Shown here: positions 26,246 through 34,500 of the stretch, piece by piece
Layout of the letters: every line of letters starts with the position of its first letter
How positions within the stretch are numbered: position 1 is the stretch's first letter
Assembly (NCBI RefSeq): GCF_041438805.1
Contig: NZ_CP109190.1
Coordinates: forward strand, 186,001 to 250,000
Direction: 5' to 3'
DNA from: Streptomyces sp. NBC_01707
Lineage (GTDB): Bacteria > Actinomycetota > Actinomycetes > Streptomycetales > Streptomycetaceae
DNA: 64,000 nt
Notes under the pieces: model-generated
What the model was told of the DNA's origin: nothing
What the model saw: the letters and a program-made list of their open reading frames with translations, nothing else
Databases searched by the model: none
Program-made: the position numbers and the translations under genes

Positions 26246-26971
26246 TCAGGCGCCGAGTCCGTAGCCGCCGGCCACGGCGACGTCCTGCCCGGTGACGTAG
26301 CTGGCGGCGTCTGATGCGAGGAAGGCGACGACTTCCGCGATCTCCCGGCTGGATCCGAAGCGCTCGAACGGGATCTTCGTGCGCATGGCCTCCCGGCCGC
26401 TGTGGGGGACTCCCAGCTTGTCGAACAGCGGGGTATCGGTCGCCCCGGGGCTCACTGCGTTGACGCGGATCCTGCGCGGAGCCAGTTCGAGCGCGAGCGA
26501 GGGCAGCATCGCCAGCAGGGCGCCCCGCGTTGCCGCCCCCAGGGTGGCGCCAGGGCTGCCGCGACGGGATCCGATGCCCACGGTGAAGACGATCGATCCG
26601 CCGTCGTTCATGAGCGGAAGGGCCCTCTGGAGGGTGAAGTACTGGCCTTTGAAGTTGACGTCGACCTGTTCGTCGAACGACTCCTCCGTCACGTCTGCCA
26701 CCGGCGCGAGGCGGAAGATCCCGGCGTTGAGGAACAGCAGGTCGAGAGAGCCGAAACGTTCGGAAACCGTTGCCAGCAGAGCGTCAGTGTCGGCCAGTAC
26801 GCGTGCGTCGGACTGAACGACAAGTACGTCGTCGGGAAGCTCGCGCCGTGCCCGGGCGAGGGAGTCGGGGTTCTGTCCGGTGACGGCGACCTGGTATCCG
26901 TGGGCGTGCAGCAGTTCGGCGGCCGCTCTGCCGATCCCGGTCGTGCCACCGGTGATGAGTGCTGTGGGCAT
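26246..26971 (-). CDS. SDR-fold protein lacking the usual catalytic Tyr/Lys
   Basis: A 241-residue protein from ATG 26971 with AAAGG upstream. The NAD(P) motif TGGTTGIGRAAAELL is at residues 7-21, FLNAGIF near 85, and the C-terminal DVAVAGGYGLGA is SDR-like. Where the YxxxK pair is expected the sequence reads GATLGAATRGALLAML, so Tyr and Lys are both replaced; the Ser in GIGSRRG remains. It may be an atypical reductase or a redox-sensing relative. It is the first gene of the minus-strand group and diverges from the TetR gene, with three operator-like repeats between them. Confidence 0.85.
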   Translation of the reverse strand: MPTALITGGTTGIGRAAAELLHAHGYQVAVTGQNPDSLARARRELPDDVLVVQSDARVLADTDALLATVSERFGSLDLLFLNAGIFRLAPVADVTEESFDEQVDVNFKGQYFTLQRALPLMNDGGSIVFTVGIGSRRGSPGATLGAATRGALLAMLPSLALELAPRRIRVNAVSPGATDTPLFDKLGVPHSGREAMRTKIPFERFGSSREIAEVVAFLASDAASYVTGQDVAVAGGYGLGA

Positions 26972-27013
26972 GGCGGGCCTTTCGTCAAGGCGGGGGCTGG
27001 TGTCACCGATAAG

Positions 27014-27097
27014 CGGGGAGGTCCCCACTTGCGTCACTGTACACTAACCGGAGATGTCCCCGAATGTGTCGCCGCACACAAACGGAGACATCCCCGA
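27014..27097. promoter_or_regulatory. Divergent promoter with three repeated operator-like sites
   Basis: Three related sites lie between the SDR and TetR starts: cggggaggtcccca (27014-27027), cggagatgtccccga (27049-27063) and cggagacatccccga (27083-27097). The shared CGGRGANNTCCCCR pattern is close to palindromic, spaced about 34 bases apart, and fits binding by the adjacent TetR repressor to control itself and the reductase genes. Confidence 0.65.
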
Positions 27098-27139
27098 TTC
27101 ACCCCCGAACCCCACCCGCCCCTCCCGATCGCGAAGGCC

Positions 27140-27706
27140 ATGACTTCTCCACGAAGGACCCTGCGGGCTGACGCCCAACGCAACCGCAAGCACCTGATCA
27201 CCACGGCCGCCGAGGCCTTCGCCTCCGGGCAGACGGTCTCGCTGGACGCGATCGCCAAACGCGCGGGCGTGGGCAGCGGCACCCTTTACCGGCACTTCCC
27301 CACCCGCGAAGACCTGGTCGAAGAGATCTACCGCGACCAGATCCGCCCGCTGCGCGACGACGCGCAGGCCCTCCTGGCCACCGAGCGGCCCGCGCAGGCT
27401 CTTCACACTTGGATGCGTCACTTCGCCGAGTGGGCGGGCGAACGGCGCGGCATCTGCGAGGCCCTGGTCGCCATGAGCGCTTCCGGCCGCTTCGGCACCG
27501 GGCCGGTCTGCGACGAGGTCCAGCACATCCTGGGGATGGTGCTGGAGGCCGGCAGCGAGGCAGGAGAACTGCGCCGCGACATCGATCCGGTCGACGTCGG
27601 CGGCATCCTCGCCGGAGTGCTCTCCGTGGCCGGCGCACCCGAGCAGCGTGCCCAGCTCGACCGCATGCTCACCATCGTCGTCGACGGGCTGAGGGTGCGC
27701 GACTGA
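27140..27706 (+). CDS. TetR-family repressor of the divergent reductase genes
   Basis: A 188-residue regulator from ATG 27140 (MTSPRRTLRADAQRNRKHLI). The N-terminal HTH is clear: VSLDAIAKRAGVGSGTLYRHFPTREDLVEEIY at about residues 35-66. The rest is a helical ligand-binding domain (WMRHFAEWAGERRGICEALV) of the usual length. In this arrangement a TetR protein usually represses the divergent genes and is released by a small ligand, perhaps a substrate of the AKR/SDR enzymes (inference). A GGGTGCGC/GCGCACCC hairpin overlaps its stop codon. Confidence 0.92.
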   Translation: MTSPRRTLRADAQRNRKHLITTAAEAFASGQTVSLDAIAKRAGVGSGTLYRHFPTREDLVEEIYRDQIRPLRDDAQALLATERPAQALHTWMRHFAEWAGERRGICEALVAMSASGRFGTGPVCDEVQHILGMVLEAGSEAGELRRDIDPVDVGGILAGVLSVAGAPEQRAQLDRMLTIVVDGLRVRD

Positions 27707-27717
27707 CAGGCGCACCC
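27693..27717 (+). terminator. Hairpin overlapping the TetR stop codon
   Basis: Perfect 8-base arms (gggtgcgc 27693-27700 and gcgcaccc 27710-27717) enclose the stop region and are followed by ttcc. The stem is short but well placed. Confidence 0.5.
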
Positions 27718-28264
27718 TTCCGATCCGACGGCACGTCACCACCACGCGGTCAGCGGCCACGCCGAAGCGCTCACCGGCACCGGCGAACGCGGCGGGCTCT
27801 CGGTGCCGAGCCTGTCAGTGCCCTGGCGAGTTCGGTGTCGGCAAGGCCGGGGAACGCCATCCCGGCGGCGTGGTGATGAATACGGGACTGCTGGAGGCTG
27901 CGGAGGACGTCCGCGCGCCGGCCCGCCGCGCCGTAGCGGCGAGCCAGCCGGAAGCCGGCCGCGCCTTGTCGATGCCGAACGTTCTACCCCGCCTCTCGGT
28001 TCATGGTTGGTGCTCTCAAGTCCCGCAGGCAGCCTTCCGCACGTCCGTGCACTCTCCGCCTGCGTCCTCTCGTTGGACCTGAACGACGACCCGTCCAAGA
28101 GGGCCTGCTGGACGAACGGGTATTTCCGCGGTGCCGGTCAGGCCGTGCTGGCCGCGGCGCGGCAAGGCTGAAGGAAATGGTGCCGCGGGAGACAGCGCGC
28201 CGTCGTCGGCCTTGACAGCTCCGGCTGCACCGGGGTTTTCCTCCGGCCAGGGCGTCGAGGACGG
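27718..28264. other. 547 bases without a supported gene
   Basis: No frame in this stretch has a convincing start, ribosome site or family pattern. The short overlapping frames on both strands are Arg/Pro/Ala-rich shadows of high GC. It may hold decayed sequence. Confidence 0.4.
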
Positions 28265-28960
28265 CTACCAGTGGTTCCAGTGGCTGAAACTCCCGCCGTC
28301 GGCCCGCGGGGCCGGCTTGAAGTCGGTGCCGATGGTGTAGGCCATGGGGGTCAGCGCGACCTGGACGGTGTTGTTGAACGGGATGCCGAGCAAATCGGCC
28401 ATCTCACGCTCGTAGGTGAGGTGAGCGACGGTCCACGCGGTTCCCAGGCCACGTTCCCGTGCGGCGAGCATGAAGCTCCAGGTCGCGGGGATGACCGAGC
28501 CCCAGTTGTGCGCCTGGCCGCGAGTCGAGTTGAACTCCGCGCGACGCGCCACCCGCACCACCGGGATCATGAGCACCGGCACCTCGTGTAGATGCTGGAC
28601 CAAGTGGCCGAGACTGCCCCGGATCCGTGCCCACTCCGAGGAGGCGAAGCTCATCCGGGTCGGCATCGGAGCGGAGCTGTGCTCGTCGGGAGCGCCGGTC
28701 ATGAGCCCCGCCCGCCAGATGTCGGCCGCCTTCGCCAGCAGGACGTCCTCGGCGTCCGCTGGAATGTGACATGGGGCGGTGGACTGCGTGATGCTGGTCA
28801 GGGTCGCCTGTCTCCTGATCGCCTCGGGAACCGGTGGCCGTCGCCGGCCGGGGCGGTCAAGACTGTGACGGTGCCTGTTGCGAAGGCCCCTATCGGGACA
28901 CATCCCCTGCCCGGCGGCAGCGAATACCGCCCCGAGCAGTGGCCGACAGATCAAACTCAA
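28265..28960 (-). CDS. Nitroreductase-family protein with a disrupted N-terminus
   Basis: The C-terminal part is a recognisable FMN-dependent nitroreductase: LVQHLHEVPVLMIPV, NWGSVIPATWSFMLAARERG, LGTAWTVAHLTYEREMADLL, GIPFNNTVQVALTPMAYTIG and FKPAPR. The normal N-terminus (a DRPVP...QAPSGSN FMN-binding segment) is not intact; only VPEAIRRQATLTSITQSTAP of unclear origin precedes residue 60, and the upstream codons are Arg-rich. A 5' rearrangement seems likely and the protein may not bind FMN. No good ribosome site was seen. It may be a pseudogene. Confidence 0.6.
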   Translation of the reverse strand: MSLICRPLLGAVFAAAGQGMCPDRGLRNRHRHSLDRPGRRRPPVPEAIRRQATLTSITQSTAPCHIPADAEDVLLAKAADIWRAGLMTGAPDEHSSAPMPTRMSFASSEWARIRGSLGHLVQHLHEVPVLMIPVVRVARRAEFNSTRGQAHNWGSVIPATWSFMLAARERGLGTAWTVAHLTYEREMADLLGIPFNNTVQVALTPMAYTIGTDFKPAPRADGGSFSHWNHW

Positions 28961-29187
28961 GGCACCAAGGCCAGTCGTATCGCGAGTCAGACCACCGCCT
29001 GGAGCGGCACCTGAACATCCTCACAGTCGTATCGGTGAACCTGGACGCGTGCCGACGACCCACCACCACAATTGCAGCACCGGATCTGCTGGCTGAGCGC
29101 CACGAGTCTCGCGCCTTCCTTTGCGTGGGTCACTTTATGCGCCGGGCGATTGGTGGGTGTTGTCGCGGCGATGACCCGGCTGGGTGG

Positions 29188-30168
29188 TCACTGTGCCGTC
29201 ATAGGCTCCGGTGCGTTGTGGGCGCGACGGTAGGCCAGTGGTGACAGGCCCAAGTGCGTGTGGAAGTGCTTACGCAGTGCGACGGGGTCGCCGAAGCCGC
29301 AGGCGGTGGCGATCCGCGCGACGGTGAGGTCGGTGGACTCCAGCAGCAGGCGCGCGTGGGCCAGCCGCCGCTGCGCCAGCCACTTCAGCGGGCTGCTGCC
29401 CACCTCGCTGCGGAACCGCCGGGTGAAGGTGCGCACGCTCATGTGGGCGTGCCGGGCCATGTCCTCCAGCGAGATCGGCTCGGCCAGCCGGTCCAGCGCC
29501 CACTGCCGGGTCGCCGAAGTGGAACGGTCAGTGTCCTGCGGAACCGGGTGCTCAATGAACTGCGCCTGCCCGCCCTCGCGCCACGGCGCCACCACGCAGC
29601 GCCGCGCGGCGGCCGAGGCAACCGCCGCCCCGTGGTCCAGACGGACCAGGTGCAGGCACAGGTCGATGCCGGCCGCTCCGCCAGCGGACGTCAGGATGCG
29701 TCCATTGTCGACGAACAGCACGTCCGGATCGACCTCGACGTCGGGGAACAGCCTCGCCAGCGCGTCACACAGCGCCCAGTGCGTGGTGGCCCGCCGACCG
29801 TCCAGCAGACCGGCCGCCGCGAGCAGGAAGGCCGAGGTGCACAGGCTGACGATGCGGGTCCGCGGCCCTATCCGGTCCAGCGCCGCAGCGAGTTCCTCGG
29901 CGAGCGTGCCGGTCGCGAGCAGCTGCTCGCCGGGCTCCTGGGTGGCGAGCACGACGGTGTCCGCGGTCTCCAGCACCGACTCGTCGTGGTCGACGACGAT
30001 CCGGTAGTCCTCATGCGTGCGTACCGGTCGGCCGCCGAGGGAGCAGGTGCTGACGGAATACAGAGGGGTCCCGTCCGGTTCACGGGCCTCGTTGAACACC
30101 CGGGCCGGGATGCCCAGGTCCAGCGGCAGGACTCCGTCGAGGGCGAGAACGGCAACACGATGCGGCAT
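29188..30168 (-). CDS. GlxA-type AraC-family regulator (DJ-1/PfpI-like sensor plus HTH)
   Basis: A 326-residue protein from ATG 30168 (MPHRVAVLALDGVLPLDLG). Residues 1-175 are a DJ-1/PfpI-like domain (IVSLCTSAFLLAAAGLLDGR with the nucleophile-elbow Cys; RATTHWALCDALAR; ILTSAGGAAGIDLCLHLV). Residues 220-320 contain two AraC HTH motifs (ISLEDMARHAHMSVRTFTRR and LTVARIATACGFGDPVALRK). The GlxA group usually senses a small molecule and controls a divergent operon; here a MDR/NIPSNAP/HbpS-like operon lies across a 113-base gap with a perfect inverted repeat. Confidence 0.93.
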   Translation of the reverse strand: MPHRVAVLALDGVLPLDLGIPARVFNEAREPDGTPLYSVSTCSLGGRPVRTHEDYRIVVDHDESVLETADTVVLATQEPGEQLLATGTLAEELAAALDRIGPRTRIVSLCTSAFLLAAAGLLDGRRATTHWALCDALARLFPDVEVDPDVLFVDNGRILTSAGGAAGIDLCLHLVRLDHGAAVASAAARRCVVAPWREGGQAQFIEHPVPQDTDRSTSATRQWALDRLAEPISLEDMARHAHMSVRTFTRRFRSEVGSSPLKWLAQRRLAHARLLLESTDLTVARIATACGFGDPVALRKHFHTHLGLSPLAYRRAHNAPEPMTAQ

Positions 30169-30233
30169 GGCCGGAATGGTACGACAGGTGACTCCCCGGC
30201 CACTCACCCGCCTCCGCGAGCACACGCCACTGT

Positions 30234-30267
30234 TTCTTTTGCCGGGACCACGGTCCCGGCAAAAGAA
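30234..30267. promoter_or_regulatory. Perfect 34-bp inverted repeat in a divergent promoter
   Basis: Sixteen-base arms (30234-30249 and 30252-30267, half-site ttcttttgccgggacc) are perfectly complementary around a 2-base centre, 14 bases before the MDR ATG and 66 bases before the GlxA start. Position and symmetry fit an operator for a dimeric regulator; an RNA hairpin is the alternative. Confidence 0.75.
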
Positions 30268-30281
30268 GGCGTGAAACGGAC

Positions 30282-31262
30282 ATGAGCGAGGACAACATGA
30301 GCGAGCACACCATGCGGGCAGTCACCGTCACGGAGTTCGGCGGAGCGGAGGTGCTGACCGTCGAGGAGGTCGCGCGCCCCGAGCCGCTGCCGACCGAGGT
30401 GCTGGTCCGAGTGCACGCCGCCGGGATCAACCCGGTTGACTGGAAGACCCGCGAGGGCCAGGGCATGGCGGGGCTGCAGACGCTCCCGCTGATCCTGGGC
30501 TGGGACGTCTCCGGTGTCGTCGAGGAGGTCGGCTTCGGCGTCACCACCTTGAAGGTCGGCGACGAGGTCTACGGCATGCCGTGGTTCCCGCGTGCCGCCG
30601 GCGGCTACGCCGAGTACGTGACCGCCCCGGCCCGCCAGTGGGCCCGCAAGCCGGCCACCCTTGACCACGCGCACGCGGCCGCCGTGCCGCTGGCGGCGCT
30701 GACCGCCTGGCAGACCGTGGTCGACACCGCCCACGTCCAGGCCGGCCAGCGCGTCCTGATCACGGCCGCTGCCGGCGGGGTGGGCCACTTCGCGGTCCAG
30801 TTCGCCCGGCACCTGGGCGCCACCGTGATCGCCACCGCCGGCGCCGCACGCCACCCCTGGCTCAAGGAACTCGGCGCCGACGAGACCATCGACTACACCA
30901 CCACCCGCTTCGAGGACGCCACCAAGGACATCGACGTCGTCATCGACCTGGTGGGCGACGCCCACGACAACACCAGCACCCGCTCGCTGAAGGTCCTGCG
31001 CCCGGGCGGCCTGCTGGTCGCCGTCCCGGCCGGCGTCTCCCCGGAACTGGCCCAGGCCGCCGAGGCGGCAGGCGTGCGGGTCACCCCGTACCTGGTCGAG
31101 CCGGACGGTCCCGCGCTGACCACGATCGCAGGCCTGATCGACGCCGGTGAGGTCGCCGTCGAGGTGGAGGAAACCTTCCCGCTGGAGCAGGCTGGCGCGG
31201 CCCACGCCCGCGTCGAGGCCGGCCGCACGCGCGGCAAGGTCGTCCTCACCGTGACCGACTGA
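30282..31262 (+). CDS. MDR-family NADP-dependent quinone/alkenal-type oxidoreductase
   Basis: A 326-residue zinc-free medium-chain reductase. The N-terminal GroES-like domain (VRVHAAGINPVDWKTREGQG, near 45-64) lacks catalytic zinc ligands and the Rossmann motif is ITAAAGGVGHFAVQFARHLG near 165. The C-terminus ARVEAGRTRGKVVLTV is typical of quinone-oxidoreductase and enoyl-reductase-like MDRs. Three in-frame ATGs (30282, 30297, 30312) are possible; 30297 has GAGGA 4 bases upstream and the conserved part starts at 30312. It heads a tight operon with the NIPSNAP and HbpS-like genes and faces a GlxA-type regulator. Confidence 0.93.
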   Translation: MSEDNMSEHTMRAVTVTEFGGAEVLTVEEVARPEPLPTEVLVRVHAAGINPVDWKTREGQGMAGLQTLPLILGWDVSGVVEEVGFGVTTLKVGDEVYGMPWFPRAAGGYAEYVTAPARQWARKPATLDHAHAAAVPLAALTAWQTVVDTAHVQAGQRVLITAAAGGVGHFAVQFARHLGATVIATAGAARHPWLKELGADETIDYTTTRFEDATKDIDVVIDLVGDAHDNTSTRSLKVLRPGGLLVAVPAGVSPELAQAAEAAGVRVTPYLVEPDGPALTTIAGLIDAGEVAVEVEETFPLEQAGAAHARVEAGRTRGKVVLTVTD

Positions 31263-31292
31263 CCATCCCTGCAAGCAGTCAGGAGCAGCACC

Positions 31293-31613
31293 GTGTACTA
31301 CGAGATCCGCCGCTACCAGGCGCATCCCGGGCGCCGCGAGGAGTGGGTGCGCTACATGGAGGACGTGGTCATCCCGTTCCAGGCCTCGCTGGGCATGGAC
31401 GTGACCGCCTCCTTCGTCGACGCCGGGGATGAGGACGGCTACGTGTGGATCCGCCGGTTCGAGGACGAGTCCCAGAGCGAGGCCCTGTACGCGGCCGTGT
31501 ACCAGCACGACCGCTGGAAGAACGAGATCGGGCCGGTCGTCCACAGCCTGCTGATCCCCGAGAAGTCCGTCGTCACCCACGTGGTCCCCACCCCGGCCTC
31601 ACCCCTGCGGTGA
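31293..31613 (+). CDS. NIPSNAP-family small protein
   Basis: A 106-residue protein (MYYEIRRYQAHPGRREEWVR) from GTG 31293 with AGGAG about 8 bases upstream. The pattern is NIPSNAP/dimeric alpha-beta barrel: YEIRRYQAHPGR at the N-terminus, YVWIRRFEDESQSEALYAAV in the middle and LLIPEKS near the end. These proteins form ferredoxin-like dimers and often accompany oxidoreductases; the biochemical role is unclear. It starts 30 bases after the MDR gene, so it is very likely cotranscribed. Confidence 0.88.
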   Translation: MYYEIRRYQAHPGRREEWVRYMEDVVIPFQASLGMDVTASFVDAGDEDGYVWIRRFEDESQSEALYAAVYQHDRWKNEIGPVVHSLLIPEKSVVTHVVPTPASPLR

Positions 31614-31674
31614 CCCGGCTTACGGCCGCTTCATCCGCCACCGCACAGCACAGCACGGCAACAAAGGAACCATC

Positions 31675-32121
31675 ATGAGCACCGAGACACTCCAGAAGTC
31701 GGCCCCCGCCTCGTCCATCACCCAGGCCGCCTCCGGCGCACTCATCGCGGCGGTACACACCGCCGCTGCCCGGATCGGCTTCACGGCGTCCATCGCCGTC
31801 ACCGACCAGGGCGGACATCTGAAGGCATTCGACCGGGCCGACGACGCGCCCTTCCTCACCGCCGAGGTCGCCCTCGACAAGGCCTGGACCGCGGCCTCCT
31901 TCCGCATCCCCACCCACACGTGGAACGACTTGCTCGCCAACCCGCAGATCGCGCCGCTGGGCGGCCACCCCCGTGTGATGGCCGTCGGCGGCGGCTACCC
32001 GATCATCGAGAACGGCCGGTACATCGGAGGGCTGGGGATATCCGGTGGCACCTACGACCAGGACCAGCAGGCCGCCGAGGAGGCCCTCGCCGCCCTCGGG
32101 TTCGAGCTGCCCGGTCACTGA
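31675..32121 (+). CDS. GlcG/HbpS-family haem- or cofactor-binding protein
   Basis: A 148-residue protein with AAAGGAACC before ATG 31675. It follows the HbpS/GlcG fold: AAARIGFTASIAVTDQGGHL, KAFDRADDAPFLTAEVALDK (catalytic or ligand-binding centre), PQIAPLGGHPRVMAVGGGYP and IGGLGISGGTYDQDQQAAEE. Streptomyces HbpS is an extracellular haem-binding partner of a sensor kinase, but this copy has no signal peptide, so it is more likely the cytosolic GlcG-like type. It is the third gene of the MDR operon. Confidence 0.9.
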   Translation: MSTETLQKSAPASSITQAASGALIAAVHTAAARIGFTASIAVTDQGGHLKAFDRADDAPFLTAEVALDKAWTAASFRIPTHTWNDLLANPQIAPLGGHPRVMAVGGGYPIIENGRYIGGLGISGGTYDQDQQAAEEALAALGFELPGH

Positions 32122-32329
32122 CCGGCCGCCGGAGGGTCGGCCTGTGGCTGACGGGCGCCGGCCAAGCCACAGACGCACGTGCGACGTCACCGGGCTAAAG
32201 CCCAAGGCCGTGAAGTTACGGCTTCGGCGCTGGTAGTGGGGCGAGTGGTTCGCTGTGTTGATGGCCTGACGCGAGAAGCGGAGCCCCGGTAGAACTGGCA
32301 GTCGACCAAGACAAGCCGTTCACACAACC

Positions 32330-32678
32330 AGAGGCTCCGCTGTCGGGCCAGTGTGTCATCAGCCGCGAGATCGCGGTAGCTGAAGGGCTCTTCGCCCCGG
32401 GCCATCAGGGCGAGCTCACGCAGATCGTGCCGTTCGAAATGGTCGATGCGGTGCTCGCCGAGTGCGGGGCCGTCCAGCAGCGGCTGGGCAGACTGCCCGC
32501 CCGGGTGGTGGTCTACCAGCTGCTGGCCGCTGTCCTGTTCGCCGAGTGCGGCTATGTGGCCGTGTGGTCCAAGCTCACCGGCGCCCTCAGGTCCCTGCCG
32601 CTGCCGCACATCACCGCCACCGGGTTGTGGCAAGCCCGCACGAGACTCGGCGTGCGCCCGTCCATCAGACGGGAGTGA
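32330..32678 (+). pseudogene. N-terminal remnant of an IS4-family transposase
   Basis: The frame reads GLFAPGHQGELTQIVPFEMV, DAVLAECGAVQQRLGRLPAR, VVVYQLLAAVLFAECGY and ITATGLWQARTRLGVRP, the N-terminal dimerisation segment of actinobacterial IS4 transposases. It ends after about 115 codons; the DDE catalytic part is missing. The left terminal repeat may lie near 32270-32300. Confidence 0.75.
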
Positions 32679-33031
32679 ATCCGTGCCGGGACAGGCCGAG
32701 GCCGGGTATGAGGCCGTGCCGGTGCTGAGGCCAGACCGCGGTGGACAGCCCGGTGCCCTTGCACAGCCCGACGGTGTGGCGGGCGCATCCGGCGGCCGCA
32801 CCACCCCCGCACAACACCGCCTGGCCGCCCTCACCGGCATCCACCTGCCCCACCTCGCCCACGCCCTGCCCAACTTTAGGTGGTTACAGCGGCCCCGACC
32901 TCCATGAGGGGTCGGACCGTCCCTGGCCGCACCGTGAAGCCCACAGAATCAACATTCCGGCGATAAAAATCGACACCATGTAGACTTTCTGGAAGGGGGC
33001 GGTCCGGCGCCTCGCGAGAACTCTGGGAGAG
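32679..33031. other. 353 bases between the IS4 remnant and the SDR gene
   Basis: No gene is supported. The first 200 bases are GC-rich debris of unclear origin; the last 80 are AT-richer (attccggcgataaaaatcg near 32956) and probably carry the promoter of the SDR-TetR pair. Confidence 0.4.
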
Positions 33032-33883
33032 ATGATGGAAAAGCGGAACTGGCTCATCACCGGCGTCAGCTCGGGCCTTGGACGTGCCTTCGCCCAAGCC
33101 GCCCTGGCCGCCGGTCACACCGTCGTAGGCACCGTCCGCTCAGAGGAGGATCTGCAGGCCTTCGCAGATCTCAAACCAGGGCACGCCCACGGCCGGATCC
33201 TGGACGTGACCGACAGCAATGCCGTCTCAAGCGTGGTCGCGGAAGTGGAGCAGAGCGTCGGCCCCCTGGATGTCGTCGTCGCCAACGCCGGCTACGGCTT
33301 GGAGGGCACCTTCGAGGAGACTCCGCTGGCCGCAGTCCGGCGGCAGTTCGATGTCAACGTCTTCGGGGCCGTGGCCACCCTGCAGGCGGCGCTGCCCCAC
33401 ATGCGCCGGCGCCGCCGCGGGCACCTGATGGCCGTCACCTCCATGGGCGGGCTCATGGCCGTACCGGGCATGTCCGCGTACTGCGGCAGCAAGTTCGCCC
33501 TGGAAGGCATTCTGGAGGCCCTGGGCAAGGAGGTCGCACAGTTCGGCATCCACGTGACGGCCATCGAGCCCGGCTCTTTCCGCACCGACTGGGCCGGACG
33601 GTCCATGACGCGCGCCCCGCAGAACATCGACGATTACGACGAGCTGTTCACCCCCATCCGCCAAGCGCGGCTGAAGGCCAGCGGGAACCAACTGGGCAAT
33701 CCCGCCAAGGCCGGGGAAGCCGTCGTGCACATCACATCGGTCGAACAGCCACCGGCTCACCTCGTCCTGGGCTCGGACGCGCTGCGACTGGTCACTGCCG
33801 CGCGCACGGCCGTGGACGAGGACATCCGCGCATGGGAGACGCTCTCCCGTACGACCGACTTCGCCGAGGGTGCTCAGCTCTGA
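33032..33883 (+). CDS. SDR-family oxidoreductase
   Basis: A 283-residue classical SDR with GGGAGAG before the ATG at 33032. TGVSSGLGRAFAQAAL near residue 10 binds NAD(P), VVANAGYGLEGTFEET lies near 87, and the catalytic pair is in MSAYCGSKFALEGILEAL. The C-terminal extension (AVVHITSVEQPPAHLVLGSD) is typical of SDRs acting on steroid-like or long-chain carbonyls, though the substrate is unknown. Its TGA overlaps the ATG of the following TetR gene by one base (TGATG), so the two are translationally coupled. Confidence 0.92.
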   Translation: MMEKRNWLITGVSSGLGRAFAQAALAAGHTVVGTVRSEEDLQAFADLKPGHAHGRILDVTDSNAVSSVVAEVEQSVGPLDVVVANAGYGLEGTFEETPLAAVRRQFDVNVFGAVATLQAALPHMRRRRRGHLMAVTSMGGLMAVPGMSAYCGSKFALEGILEALGKEVAQFGIHVTAIEPGSFRTDWAGRSMTRAPQNIDDYDELFTPIRQARLKASGNQLGNPAKAGEAVVHITSVEQPPAHLVLGSDALRLVTAARTAVDEDIRAWETLSRTTDFAEGAQL

Positions 33884-34497
33884 TGTCCGGCCACCACCCC
33901 GCACGAAGCCGCCGCACCGCCGAACGCAAGGGCGATGTCCGGGAACGAGCCATCCTCGACACGTGCGAGGCTCTGCTGGCGCAGAAGGGCTACGACGCCA
34001 TGACCGTCGGCGACATCGCCCAGGGCGCCGGCATCACACGCGGCGCCCTGTACTTCTACTTCGGCTCCAAGCAAGAAGTGGTCACGGCACTCGTAGCCCG
34101 GACCGTCGAGCATCTATGGGAGCGATCCCGAGCCACTGCCCAGGCAGACGAGCCTCGACGCGCCATCGCAGCAGCCATGCAACGCACAGTCGAGCTCTGG
34201 AACGAGCACGGCCTGGTCATGCGCACAGCGATCGACCTGTCGTTGACCGTGCCGGAGATCGGCGAGCTGTGGGACCACACGGCCGACCTGTTCATCACGG
34301 CCATCACCGCCGTCCTGGAACGAGCCGGCATCCAGGAAGGCACCGAACCACAACAAGCCCCAGCGATGGCACGCGCCCTGTGCTGGATGATCGAGCGGAC
34401 TTTCTACCACGCCTCGCAAGAGTCCCGCGAGAAGCTGGAAGAAGCATCCGCGACGTGCGAACACATCTGGCTGACCAGCGCGGGTCTGACCACCTGA
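33883..34497 (+). CDS. TetR-family regulator coupled to the SDR gene
   Basis: A 204-residue protein from ATG 33883. The HTH is MTVGDIAQGAGITRGALYFYFGSKQEVVTAL at about residues 37-67. The helical sensor domain (NEHGLVMRTAIDLSLTVPEI, WMIERTFYHASQESREKLEE) resembles the EthR-like C-terminal domain. It probably represses the SDR gene and itself. The DNA after its stop codon stays open in the same frame and encodes a HEAT-repeat fragment, which may be an accident of rearrangement. Confidence 0.92.
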   Translation: MSGHHPARSRRTAERKGDVRERAILDTCEALLAQKGYDAMTVGDIAQGAGITRGALYFYFGSKQEVVTALVARTVEHLWERSRATAQADEPRRAIAAAMQRTVELWNEHGLVMRTAIDLSLTVPEIGELWDHTADLFITAITAVLERAGIQEGTEPQQAPAMARALCWMIERTFYHASQESREKLEEASATCEHIWLTSAGLTT

Positions 34498-34500
34498 AGC

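Noticed and set aside
29254..30285. Plus-strand frame opposite the GlxA-type regulator
   Set aside because: The minus strand encodes clear DJ-1-like and AraC domains; the plus frame is Gln/Arg-rich shadow.
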